Below are positions 48,052 to 56,845 of a stretch of 64,000 bases of DNA, in pieces. The notes under the pieces are model-generated. The model was not told the origin of the DNA and did no database searches. It worked only from the letters and a program-made list of their open reading frames with translations. The DNA is from Desulfosporosinus shakirovi (GTDB lineage: Bacteria > Bacillota > Desulfitobacteriia > Desulfitobacteriales > Desulfitobacteriaceae). How positions within the stretch are numbered: the stretch's first letter is position 1; every line of letters starts with the position of its first letter. The DNA is taken from the NCBI RefSeq assembly GCF_020595055.1, contig NZ_JAJDOO010000006.1, positions 124,001 through 188,000 of the forward strand. The letters run 5' to 3'. The translations under genes and the position numbers were made by a program.

Positions 48052-48498
48052 TTAATCGTAATAACCCTTGTGTATTACATCTTCCACATTTCTCCTAGAT
48101 TTCCTTCTGCAAATTAAACTCTTTAAGCAACGATTACCCTCGATTTCGCCGTATCGACAGTTTTGCGGAACAGCGTCTTGACGGTCGGAATCTCGCTGTT
48201 TATTATGATTGGGCAATTCTATGATTGAAGCTACGCCTAAAATGGATGCGTTGAAACACCTGCCCTTTTCCAACAGCGACATTAGTCTCCTTTCTCCCAC
48301 TGTCAAGGAAGCCGGTCCGGCAGCCTGCAGTTCCAGAAGAAGCTGTTCCAGCGTATCATTATGGGTTGAGCCCGGTGCCGGATCCGCCGTATTAAAGTTG
48401 GGTTTCAGAAGAACAGTTTTCCCCCCATAGGCCAGGGGACCAAACAGAGCCAGGCATCTTTTTACGCCCGATTGTTCTGTAATAGGGCAATTGGCCAA
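48052..48498 (-). pseudogene. DUF362 protein fragment
   Basis: KTVLLKPNFNTADPAPGSTH, DTLEQLLLELQAAGPASLTV: the N-terminal part of a DUF362 protein (iron-sulfur associated family). After the ERRLMSLLEKG region similarity fades, and the end is unrelated sequence, where a second frame reads IPTVKTLFRKTVDTAKSRV. GC-rich. Confidence 0.55.
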
Positions 48499-48514
48499 AT
48501 TAGAGTGTTATTCT

Positions 48515-48748
48515 CTATCGAACGGGAATAGTCATCTCAAAGTCTTCATAGGCCTTAATTTGTTGACAATACTTCTGGAATACCACCATGTATTCCCCCT
48601 TATAACTTGGTTCCTTGTCAAATTCCGAACTAATGTTTTGCCATGATGTCGCATTCTTTAGTCGCTCTTCTGTAGCTGGGTTATACCACATGGGATTAAA
48701 ATTCAGGATCTTCGTGTTATCGTGAGGATTGTCAACTTTTGGACACAC
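48515..48748 (-). pseudogene. Unrecognised C-terminal fragment
   Basis: 77 codons (TKILNFNPMWYNPATEERLK, YMVVFQKYCQQIKAYEDFEM) with no start signal. On the other strand 48760-48923 a fragment rich in Arg/Lys (RGIAYRKPRKRGGVAKFRG) ends in TAA. Neither is assigned. Confidence 0.3.
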
Positions 48749-48978
48749 CCCGATAGAATTACGGATGAAATCTGCGTATTTGCCATCAATACCTTTACTC
48801 GGAGAAAAAAAACGTGGAATCGCTTATCGCAAGCCCAGAAAACGTGGCGGTGTCGCCAAGTTTAGAGGCATTAGCAAAGAAACTTATAGGTCGTTGCGTT
48901 TGTCAGAATTCACAGTTGCATAAAGTCGTCAGAATATAGCTTGATATTACGTCTGTATAAATACAGGAGTGAGATAAT

Positions 48979-49422
48979 ATGAATAAATTAAGAATCGTTT
49001 TTGCGATGCTCATCCTTGCATTAGTAGTGTCTGGTTGCTCTAATTCAGGAACAACTGGACAAGTAAAACCAAAAGAACCTAAGGTCGTGCAAGGTCATAT
49101 CGTCGTCAGCCAATTTCGAGAAAAAACAGATGTTAAGGATTTGGATAGCTTTTTAGAGGCTGTTAACAATGGGCAACAAGCAAAGCTTCAAATAAGGCAG
49201 ACTACCGATGAAGGTGACCCTATCATTACAACTTTGGAATATAATAATGGTCTTATTAAGGCTACCTATGATAACTCACAAGATGGATTTTCAGGAACTG
49301 ACAAAGGTATCAAAATATCTGAGTATGTTAAAGTAATTAAAAAAGAGAACGATAATGGCATATATGTTTCCCTCATTGATAAAAGTGGAGGCAAAAGGCA
49401 AGTTTATTTATCCTCTAAATAG
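48979..49422 (+). CDS. DUF4362 lipoprotein
   Basis: 147 residues. AGGAGTGAG precedes ATG 48979. Lipobox VVSGC at residues 17-21; then a compact domain with GHIVVSQF, DLDSFLEAVNNGQQAKLQIR, EGDPIITTLEYNNGLIKATYDN, which matches DUF4362. Exposed on the outer membrane face; function unknown. One of few intact plus-strand genes in the right half. Confidence 0.85.
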   Translation: MNKLRIVFAMLILALVVSGCSNSGTTGQVKPKEPKVVQGHIVVSQFREKTDVKDLDSFLEAVNNGQQAKLQIRQTTDEGDPIITTLEYNNGLIKATYDNSQDGFSGTDKGIKISEYVKVIKKENDNGIYVSLIDKSGGKRQVYLSSK

Positions 49423-49542
49423 GGGTTAGAAAGAAACCCCTATTATAATGCCAAAAAACAACAGTAGGCTTTAACTGAGCCAATATAATAAATAGATGAA
49501 TATCATCGAAAATAGATATATAGCACTAAGAAGTCTATAATT

Positions 49543-49644
49543 GGTAATCCAATTCGCATGAATGTTTTAATCTTCATAAAGTTGTGAAGATTGAAACATA
49601 ATGGTGTAAATTACACTACCAATTCATATGCGAATTGAATTACC
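49543..49644. other. Three-stem structured element or MITE-like inverted repeat
   Basis: Outer stem 49543-49559 with 49628-49644 (16 pairs, one mismatch); inner stems AATCTTCA/TGAAGATT and TGTAA/TTACA. It could fold as a three-way junction RNA or represent a miniature inverted-repeat element. No gene lies between 49423 and 49770. Confidence 0.45.
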
Positions 49645-49770
49645 GCTACTTACAGGTGAAAATAACTCCTATTTCATGTATATTATTAATATCAGATACA
49701 CTACTAACCTATTTTCATTATCCTAGTTAGTCCGTAACACGGTCGCCTTACCTAGAATTGGACGGGACAG

Positions 49771-50050
49771 TTGTTGGACTTCGCAATCATTGATAGAAAG
49801 GAATCGATACAGAAGCTTATTTCCAATCCTATTAATGAATACTTTTTTCCATCCCCGAACAGGCCAGATGCAAGAGGCAAGGTAATCGAAATAGTCAGAG
49901 AGTCAACTAATTATATTCGCTGGAATCCCATGTGGGAGACCGAGTTGAAGCCTTCTTCTTACGAACGTTTGGGAGAGATTCAGCTCCCAGTTCTGATCAT
50001 TCCTGCTGATAAGGATAGTGAAATAATCCTTGAAATAGGGGAGTATTATA
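49771..50050 (+). pseudogene. Alpha/beta hydrolase middle fragment
   Basis: KESIQKLISNPINEYFFPSP, GKVIEIVRESTNYIRWNPMW, YERLGEIQLPVLIIPADKDS: the cap region and the strand before the catalytic acid in a hydrolase. Nucleophile and His parts are missing. It is cut by the IS3 end that follows. Confidence 0.6.
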
Positions 50051-50190
50051 ATGTACCCAGGGGGTTGGACACGGAACTGAAAAAATAAGATAATAAAGGT
50101 ATGAGTAAGAAAAGAAAAACCTACAGTCCAGCTGAAAAAGCAAAGATCGTATTAGAGGTTCTCAGAGAGGAAATACTAGCTTCGGTGCCC
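50051..50190 (+). mobile_element. IS3-family left-end fragment
   Basis: TGTACCCAGGGGGTTGGACA at 50051 looks like an IS3 terminal repeat; ATG 50104 begins MSKKRKTYSPAEKAKIVLEV, the OrfA N-terminus, which breaks after about 24 codons. Confidence 0.65.
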
Positions 50191-50735
50191 TCTCCTTGCA
50201 GGAATGGAAGCGGGGTCACGAGAACCCTTACCCATACTGTGATTTAGGTCTGCCTGACCGGCTCATCCTGCCCGCTCGCGTAGTCTCCCCGTCTAGACGA
50301 AGAGACTACCCTCGTTGAGATTTCCTTTGCAGTCCTAGTATATCCGCTGCGGGTGATCTGGCCTCATCCGACCAGCTTCCCTTAACTATGTGCGCGTTTA
50401 TCCGGCCCGCAGCCACACATTCCCTCATAATTTCGGGAATCCACGGCTACGTGTGATAAGCCGCACCTTCCCTCCTGTTCGTCGGGAACAAGCGTACGGG
50501 AACAACAGCCACGGCATATCACGCCTGTTACCCCACCAACGCAAAATCTTATCTTTCACGCTAACCTCCATTCCGCCGCTACCGCTGGCGGCACAAATAG
50601 TAAGTTGTAACTTTGCGCAAGCTCACTTCCTATGTACCTCGCTTTGATGCCCTGGGTTTCTTCCTCTGAAACCGCCACCTTCTCAATGCTTAGGCTTCGT
50701 CACCTCAATGCCGTTGTCTGCCTTTATTATTTAAA
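50190..50735. other. GC-rich stretch without a convincing gene
   Basis: Composition is clearly more GC-rich than both flanks, with several hairpin-prone words (AGTCTC...GAGACTAC at 50284-50311). No protein reads through with family features; an 85-codon frame (50390-50647) lacks a ribosome-binding site. An intron or mobile-element RNA remnant is possible but unproven. Confidence 0.4.
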
Positions 50736-50749
50736 AGAGTCTCCGATTT

Positions 50750-50810
50750 AAAAATTGGCGTTTTTGAGATTGACTAATCTAGATTATCCAATCTCAAACC
50801 GCCGAATTTT
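50750..50810. repeat. Imperfect palindrome with ACTAATCTAG centre
   Basis: Stem TTTGAGATTG/CAATCTCAAA plus GGCG/CGCC and AAAATT/AATTTT, around a loop containing ACTAATCTAG. The same centre with a different stem is found at 20951-21013. Here it lies about 400 bases after a DUF4179 gene on the minus strand, there 50 bases after one. Confidence 0.6.
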
Positions 50811-50922
50811 CAATCATCTCCTCAGACACGCCTTCTTCAACATCTTTCCATTGCCGGGCCAGTTCCTGCCCCGGTTCGGCCACAATCCTTTAGACCAGTT
50901 TACTGAAGGCTTTGATCTAAAC

Positions 50923-51165
50923 TCAACTTGAATCATACACGAGGCTTTCAGATTCCGGATCTTCGACTACTTCCTCTCTGGACTTATACAACCTTTTGAT
51001 CCTCTCACCGTCATCCTTCGAATTCTCAAGCAGATATAACTCAGGGTCGATACCAAGCTCTATCTCCAAGTTTTTTTCCTTTTGAGCTTGTTGTTTCGTG
51101 GATCACAAATCTATTGTGGCTGCCATAATTGGCCAGGTAACGACTAACCTTATTGCTCGGTTAAT
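50923..51165 (-). pseudogene. Two joined gene fragments
   Basis: 50923-51093 has an open frame without start (EIELGIDPELYLLENSKDDG, YKSREEVVEDPESE), unrecognised. 51093-51165 repeats, with changes, 12175-12245 inside the M56/DUF4367 gene. The preceding bases 50815-50910 hold another small frame (GQELARQWKDVEEGVSEE). Confidence 0.45.
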
Positions 51166-51208
51166 TTACATCCAATTGCTAAAAGCAACCGGCTTCTACA
51201 ATGATCTA

Positions 51209-52528
51209 TTATTTAATCTTCAGAGTCCAATTACCGTTTACCACAAACTTCGGCCAGCCCACATTAAACTTAGCATCTTTTAATTTTTCGTCAAAACTGA
51301 TACGCATTGTGCATACGTCACCTTGCCAAGTGCTGTCACCTCTTTGCACATCTTTACTGTAAAGGTTAACCGCTCGAACAGCAACCCCTTCTGTGTCTCC
51401 CGTGTTCAAAGCAAATTTTAACTCGGCTGTTGTTGCGGAGGTTCTTTTAATACTTTCCAAGGAGATTTTTTGTAATTTCAGGTCGATATCCTGGCCGATT
51501 CTTTTTTCTTCATTCAACCCCGGAATTGCGACATCAATATCACCAAAGTTCTTTTCATAACCAACGAGCAAACTTGGTATTTGCAGCTCAATTTCTTTGT
51601 CGACAGGAGCCTGGGATTCGAATTCGGTGATGGGTCTTCCCACAGCATTTTTAGCCTGATTGTAGGTGTAAACGTTTTTATCTTTGTCATACCCAAGGAG
51701 GGGCATTGTGGTCATTGAGGAAGTCTCGTTGCTTATCATGTCCTTTTCATTTTTAAACATGTTCGTCACAGTATTTTGAGCCAGTTCACCAATGCCGATC
51801 AGTTTCAAGTCTTTGTCTGTAAAGCTCGTTAAAATCTGCACACCCTGGTTAGTCTTTTGATAACCAACATTTACCCAACCAATATCCGTTTGTTCAGCAG
51901 GTTTAATTTCGCCGTTGCCAACTACAGACGCACCTTCTGCTAAATGAATACTATAACTTTTATCTCCAATCATCAATTTCAATTCTTTCGATGGCGAGAA
52001 CACGTAGTTCTGCTCTGCTTCATTCCTAAAACTGAGGAACAGCCGATCATTGTCGTAACCGTAACCGCCCGGTTTATATATTTTGCCGTTTTCCGCAGCA
52101 ACCGATATTTCCGGAAGTTTATCTTCTGTTAAAGGAAAAGTTAAATTCATTTCCAACTTATCCTTTGAAAAAATAACGTTCTCCAGTTTACTTTCCTTAT
52201 CCAACTGCAAGGGGGATTCCAAATAGTAGGCACTTCCGTCTATCACCGTTGAATAAATTGCTCTTTGATTGAAAAAAGATCTGACAAAATCCGAAATCTC
52301 TCCGGCATAAGCGTTTGATACACCGACAAACATAATTAAACACGCCGCCACAATAGGATAAATTCTATTTCTTTTCACTTTTAACTGCTCCTTATTTAGC
52401 TTATTGAATGCTTTTTGGGTAATAGAGTCCTGATCGACTTCCAAGTCACTCATTAAATCATCCAGTTCCTTAGCCAACAAATCGTTATCGAGATTTTGCA
52501 TTAGAGTCTGAATTTGCTTTTCAGTCAC
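51209..52528 (-). CDS. DUF4179-type anti-sigma-like membrane protein
   Basis: 439 residues from GTG 52528, behind AGGAGG, overlapping the sigma gene by eight bases. About 60 cytoplasmic residues, one membrane helix (IYPIVAACLIMFVGVSNAYA), then a DUF4179-like external domain starting with ISDFVRSFFNQRAIYS and further beta domains. Paralogous in plan to 21062-22465 but with a different external sequence. Predicted to sequester the sigma factor until an envelope signal. Confidence 0.85.
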   Translation of the reverse strand: MTEKQIQTLMQNLDNDLLAKELDDLMSDLEVDQDSITQKAFNKLNKEQLKVKRNRIYPIVAACLIMFVGVSNAYAGEISDFVRSFFNQRAIYSTVIDGSAYYLESPLQLDKESKLENVIFSKDKLEMNLTFPLTEDKLPEISVAAENGKIYKPGGYGYDNDRLFLSFRNEAEQNYVFSPSKELKLMIGDKSYSIHLAEGASVVGNGEIKPAEQTDIGWVNVGYQKTNQGVQILTSFTDKDLKLIGIGELAQNTVTNMFKNEKDMISNETSSMTTMPLLGYDKDKNVYTYNQAKNAVGRPITEFESQAPVDKEIELQIPSLLVGYEKNFGDIDVAIPGLNEEKRIGQDIDLKLQKISLESIKRTSATTAELKFALNTGDTEGVAVRAVNLYSKDVQRGDSTWQGDVCTMRISFDEKLKDAKFNVGWPKFVVNGNWTLKIK

Positions 52529-53069
52529 AGGATAAAACCTCCTTGATTCTTTTTCTGCCTCTTAACAGTCTGTTGTCCAGCGCCGAACGGCTCAACCCCA
52601 AAGATTGCATGATATCGCTAATTTTCTCGTTATAAAAATATCTACGGATAAAAAGTTCCTTGTCCTTTTCATTAAAGCTATGAATTGTTTCCAGTAGTTT
52701 TTTCTGTGTTTCTCTGTCAACAATCTGCTTTTCAACGGTATCAGGCTCCTCAAGTTGGTAATCATCAATGCTTACGACGTCATTTTTTTTAAGAAGTTTG
52801 CGCCTATATGTAAGAGCTTTAAATTTTGTGAGGATTAAAATCCAGGTTTTGAAATTGCTTCTCTCGCTGTTAAATTCGTTGATTTTTAGCCAGACCTCCA
52901 AAAAGACATCGGCTACGCACTCTTCTATGTCTTCTTTACTGTTGCCAATGTTTAAAATGTTATAGGTTAAATAATAAACATACTTGGTATACTCTTTGAT
53001 TAAGAATCCATAAGCGTTCAAATTTCGCTTTTTGATTTCAGATATGAGCTCGCTCTCTGAAATGTTCAT
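52521..53069 (-). CDS. ECF RNA polymerase sigma factor
   Basis: 182 residues from ATG 53069 (AAAGGAG eight bases upstream; the frame is open six codons further). Region 2: DIEECVADVFLEVWLKINEF, FKTWILILTKFKAL; region 4: FNEKDKELFIRRYFYNEKISDIMQSLGLSRSALDNRLLRGRKRIKE. Second ECF/DUF4179 pair of the window. Confidence 0.92.
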   Translation of the reverse strand: MNISESELISEIKKRNLNAYGFLIKEYTKYVYYLTYNILNIGNSKEDIEECVADVFLEVWLKINEFNSERSNFKTWILILTKFKALTYRRKLLKKNDVVSIDDYQLEEPDTVEKQIVDRETQKKLLETIHSFNEKDKELFIRRYFYNEKISDIMQSLGLSRSALDNRLLRGRKRIKEVLSCD

Positions 53070-53261
53070 TTTTTCATCTCCTTTCATAGAATACTACGTT
53101 TTCTATCTGCAATTTCTCTCAAAAATTTTGATACACTAAGGTGGCAAGCACAATAACGATCATCCAGCAACAGGCCCAGCAATCTCTTTATTGAGGCTTT
53201 TGTGTTTTTGGGGATATCCGTCATCATCAAAAGCACACTGCAATTTTGCAATGTGCTAATT

Positions 53262-53422
53262 TGATAGTATTAATAGCTAAGAGCAGAATCCAAAAAGTTC
53301 AGTCAGCGAATGACAAGACAGTGACGATTGATTTAACCCAATGGGAACCCGGCGAAATCAACATTTGGCCGGTCGTGAAAAACGGAGAAAGCGGCATAAT
53401 TCAAATTGAGCAGCATTTTTAG
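53262..53422 (+). pseudogene. Gene tail, unrecognised
   Basis: An open frame without start ends KTVTIDLTQWEPGEINIWPV, VKNGESGIIQIEQHF, TAG. A hairpin (AGCACA/TGTGCT, 53231-53254) precedes it. Likely the end of an external domain of an anti-sigma or receptor protein. Nothing else is seen in 53070-53261. Confidence 0.35.
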
Positions 53423-53430
53423 GCCAAGAC

Positions 53431-54384
53431 CTATGTCCTCAAGGCTTCAACGACTTCAATTTTCCCCTTGTCATCAAGTTTCACGTTTAATGATTCAAAA
53501 AACTTTTTTCTCGTGTTGGAGTAAATGCAGTAATCACTACTTAGTACTTTTAAGTTCTCTTCAAACTTATCATAATAACCGTGGTTATTCATTTGCCCCT
53601 TCAGACTTTTCACTATTCTAGAATTTTTCAGCAACGCCGATTGCATATCAGTATCGCTATTCATCTTGTTCATATTCTCAAAAAATTGTGTTCTTTCAAC
53701 AAGCAGTTCTTCATCTGTTATTTTAGTCCATTTTCTAGCTTCTTTAGCAAAAAAATCCTCAAATTTTTCCATATCTTGATTAGTCAAATTTTCATACATC
53801 TCTTTCATTTCTTCCGGATACTCAATGCCTTCAACTTCATCCAGAAATTCAACCATATTGAGCCATGCTTCCTCTTTTTCTTTTGTATTTATAGGAGCAT
53901 TTAGAAAAGGACTATAGTTAATGACCAGCATTTTACCGAAATTACCAGGAAAAATGCGTTGTATTTGTCTTTTCATGAATCCTTCTCTTTCTCGTTCATC
54001 CATTTCCAGTGATTTATGTAAAAATAATAACTGTTTTGTTAAGTCTGAAAGTCCATAATTAGAATCCGTAATGCTATTCAAACAAGACATAAGAACGTTT
54101 TTGCTTTTTTCGAGTCTATTTATTTCTTCATTAAGATTTATTAAGTGTTGCTCCAACTTATCTTTCAACCTTTTAGGATCTGATATAATATCATTAATTT
54201 CTTTAATGGATATATCCAATTGTCTCAGAACGGATATTTGTACCAATTTATCAACTATGCTTTGTGAATACTCCCGATAATTGTTTTTCGGATTGACCTC
54301 AGGCTTTATTAACCCCTCTTCCTCATAATAATTTATTGCTTTTTTAGTAAGCATTGTAATCTCCATGACTTCACTTATTTTCAT
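53431..54384 (-). CDS. MerR-family transcriptional regulator
   Basis: 317 residues. N-terminal winged helix MKISEVMEITMLTKKAINYYEEEGLI...NNYREYSQSIVDKL and coiled coil to residue 120, then a roughly 200-residue helical effector domain of unknown ligand (WLNMVEFLDEVEGIEYP). GAGGAGGGG precedes ATG 54384. Its own promoter has the 19-bp spacer typical of MerR-controlled promoters, so it probably activates itself. Confidence 0.9.
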   Translation of the reverse strand: MKISEVMEITMLTKKAINYYEEEGLIKPEVNPKNNYREYSQSIVDKLVQISVLRQLDISIKEINDIISDPKRLKDKLEQHLINLNEEINRLEKSKNVLMSCLNSITDSNYGLSDLTKQLLFLHKSLEMDEREREGFMKRQIQRIFPGNFGKMLVINYSPFLNAPINTKEKEEAWLNMVEFLDEVEGIEYPEEMKEMYENLTNQDMEKFEDFFAKEARKWTKITDEELLVERTQFFENMNKMNSDTDMQSALLKNSRIVKSLKGQMNNHGYYDKFEENLKVLSSDYCIYSNTRKKFFESLNVKLDDKGKIEVVEALRT

Positions 54385-54405
54385 TGAAATCCCCTCCTCT
54401 ACTAA

Positions 54406-54436
54406 ACTATAAGCTAATACCCAAGGGAACAGTCAA
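54406..54436 (-). promoter_or_regulatory. MerR-type promoter with 19-bp spacer
   Basis: On the minus strand TTGACT (54431-54436) and TATAGT (54406-54411) are 19 bp apart, with the dyad CCCTTGGG in the spacer. Such stretched spacers are untwisted by MerR activators. Confidence 0.6.
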
Positions 54437-54493
54437 GTGCAAATAGTTTCAATCTTAATAACTCATAAGCTCAAATGTCGTAGCGTCACTAGA

Positions 54494-55762
54494 CTATTGA
54501 ATTAGGGTTTGTAATTCCACAAGGGTGGATGTTCCTGACTTGGTGAGTTGAACCAGCTCAGCGCCATCGGCAGAGATATAATTTTCATCACCCTGCAATT
54601 TATTCTCCGTAAGATGACCGTCTGTAATGATATAGGCTGTTTGATTGTCATAGACGATTACCTGCCCCTTCGCTCCAATAAGAGCACAACTATTTTCATC
54701 AAAGGGAATCGAGCCTTCCCATTCGGTTTTCAGCCCAGGGTTATCCTTCATTAATTCAAGGTCGGCTGTGGTTTTAATCTTTACGAGTTGATTATCGACT
54801 ACTTCTTCTATATATACTCTTCCTTTTCTAACCCCAATAATTCTATCGTTGGTATTATTAGAGATGACGAGACGCTTATCATTTTTTAAGGCTTCTACAT
54901 ATTGAATAGCCACCACTTGCTGGATAGTCCCCACTTTACTGTCAATATAAAGTGTTGAGAACCGATCAGAGGTGGCCATATTATTGATAAGCTCTCTTGG
55001 TTTGTTTAGGCTACTTACTTTTTTCATAACATCAATTTTCAGGAGCTGTTGTGTCGAGCCATTCGCGACAGTTAAGTACATCAAATTAGTGGCGGTTGCG
55101 ACAACAAATTTTTCTAGCCTTCCAGCTGCGGAAATCTCTTCACTGCCACTCGGTGGATCAAATGAATTAGAACGATCTTCAGGAGCGCTATCTTCATCAC
55201 TATTCGGAAGTTCCAGCGAAAACAGTTCGGTAAGTTGTGGACTTCCATACCGCTTTTCATACCTTGGTTCGGCCGGAACCTTTGGGGTCACAATTTCTTC
55301 TTGGGTTGGGTCTTCTGTTTTACGCACAATTGAAGGGTTTGAGGCAATAGTCAGAGGGGGGTATACTTTGACGGTTGTCACCTCATTAGGGTTTTTCTTG
55401 GCATAAAAATAGAGTAAGATATTTCGATCCGGCAACCATTGATACGTTAAAACTCCCAGTTTCTTATCCGCGGTCGACGGCGATGTTTTCTCAAAAACAA
55501 TCTTTTCCTTTTTTAAGTTGAAAATTTTAAGTGTACCCTTCTCCATATAAGCCAAGTAATCCTTGGCGTAAGAAACCTGAATATTAGTAAGCTCAGAACC
55601 AGGGATGGTCGCTTTAAGCTGAAGTGTGATCGGTGGTTCAATTTCCAGCGGAGTCAGTCCCATAACTCTTTGAACTTGGATGTTCAAAAGCGAGTGCCCT
55701 CCAATTTGTAAAACGAGTGAAACTAATATCCAAACTAACAAAATACGCAGTTTCTTCTTCAT
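54494..55762 (-). CDS. Membrane-anchored propeller-like protein
   Basis: 422 residues. N-terminal helix (LRILLVWILVSLVLQIGG) then an external part built of repeated short beta segments (NIQVSYAKDYLAYMEKGTLKI; YQWLPDRNILLYFY; NLMYLTVANGSTQQLLKID; NRIIGVRKGRVYIEEV-like), consistent with a WD40/TolB-type propeller, and an acidic Ser/Asp-rich insert around 190-215. AGAAGGAG precedes ATG 55762. It is last in the blaI/M56/glycosidase operon and may bind the substrate or product of the glycosidases. Confidence 0.75.
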   Translation of the reverse strand: MKKKLRILLVWILVSLVLQIGGHSLLNIQVQRVMGLTPLEIEPPITLQLKATIPGSELTNIQVSYAKDYLAYMEKGTLKIFNLKKEKIVFEKTSPSTADKKLGVLTYQWLPDRNILLYFYAKKNPNEVTTVKVYPPLTIASNPSIVRKTEDPTQEEIVTPKVPAEPRYEKRYGSPQLTELFSLELPNSDEDSAPEDRSNSFDPPSGSEEISAAGRLEKFVVATATNLMYLTVANGSTQQLLKIDVMKKVSSLNKPRELINNMATSDRFSTLYIDSKVGTIQQVVAIQYVEALKNDKRLVISNNTNDRIIGVRKGRVYIEEVVDNQLVKIKTTADLELMKDNPGLKTEWEGSIPFDENSCALIGAKGQVIVYDNQTAYIITDGHLTENKLQGDENYISADGAELVQLTKSGTSTLVELQTLIQ

Positions 55763-55840
55763 GTCTAACTTCTCCTTCTATAACGGGTATTAATTTGTTT
55801 CTTTAAGAGGGAGCTGCAAAAGTCGCTAGATTCGTTGATA

Positions 55841-56803
55841 CTATTCCGGCATGACCACAATTCCCGTTGGCAGGTAGCGTTCACCAGCCCAATTCCAAAG
55901 TTTATTAATCACTTTTCCGTTATAAAAGAGTTCTGTAGAAGAACCGCCATCCAGATTGGCCGCATTCACAGCATCATAATCCCTAAAAAGGTTATAGAGG
56001 TCGCTCATTTTTGCTCCCCAACTCCAGGTCGGTTGTCGACCATCGATTACGACAAGAATAATCGTGCCATCTGCTTTCTGTCCGATGGCCGTTCGAGGGG
56101 CAACTGACCAAACTGAGTCTTGAAATACACCCTTTTTTCCGTCCTGGATTAAGGTCGGCCAGAACGATACCGCTTCCTGAATGTTTTTCTTTTTAACGTC
56201 ATCAGCCTGTATTTGTCCAACGATCAGTTTGCCTTCTTTATCGAGGGCCACAATGTCTGTACTCTTATTGCCAATATTGTTATGGACGATTTCTCCATTA
56301 TGCACGGTTAACCCGTCAGGAAAAGCTCCGTTTCCTGCTCCGTTCGGGTCATAAAATCCTCCGCCATTTATTCCAGCAATAGCCCCTGTGTCTTTAACGA
56401 AGTCACTTACCCGTTCTCCTGTGACCTCTAATTCTTTTGTCACAGCCACTTTTATCCGTTTCGGATCCTTTATGAGCATTACTTTTCCTTTAAATGCCTT
56501 ACCATTAATATCTTCAATCGTGATACCAGCAGATGCATCGAATACAGTACGCCGGATTGGACTATTAGACGGCGCAGCTGCACTGTCATACTTGTTTACA
56601 ATTTCGCTAATTTCTTCATCCGAGAGAAATGCCTTAACAACCTGTGGATGCCTCGATGTGAGAATAGAACCGACCGCCAAAGTTTTCGTTCCTTCGAACG
56701 GTCCCCAAAAAATAGTAAATGGAGCTAAGACTACGGAGAAAACTAGATTGAAGATAAAAAAAGTAATAATCCTTTTCAAACGTATTTTTCGTATTTTCCT
56801 CAT
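55841..56803 (-). CDS. Phosphodiester glycosidase (NAGPA) domain protein
   Basis: 320 residues. Membrane anchor at about 11-33, then a NAGPA domain: GINGGGFYDPNG (144-155), APRTAIGQ (235-242), VVIDGRQP, NLDGGSSTE (283-291). The family cleaves the phosphodiester between a sugar and a carrier or polymer; mammalian NAGPA is the uncovering enzyme, and bacterial members act on exopolysaccharide or wall glycan. GGAGG precedes ATG 56803. It is homologous throughout its catalytic part to the C-terminus of the receptor just upstream. Confidence 0.9.
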   Translation of the reverse strand: MRKIRKIRLKRIITFFIFNLVFSVVLAPFTIFWGPFEGTKTLAVGSILTSRHPQVVKAFLSDEEISEIVNKYDSAAAPSNSPIRRTVFDASAGITIEDINGKAFKGKVMLIKDPKRIKVAVTKELEVTGERVSDFVKDTGAIAGINGGGFYDPNGAGNGAFPDGLTVHNGEIVHNNIGNKSTDIVALDKEGKLIVGQIQADDVKKKNIQEAVSFWPTLIQDGKKGVFQDSVWSVAPRTAIGQKADGTIILVVIDGRQPTWSWGAKMSDLYNLFRDYDAVNAANLDGGSSTELFYNGKVINKLWNWAGERYLPTGIVVMPE

Positions 56804-56845
56804 GTTGCCTCCATTAATATCACGTTAAAAAGACCCCCTCACTCT

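Noticed and set aside
50390-50647. 85-codon frame in the GC-rich block
   Set aside because: No ribosome-binding site; the composition comes from the block rather than from codon bias.
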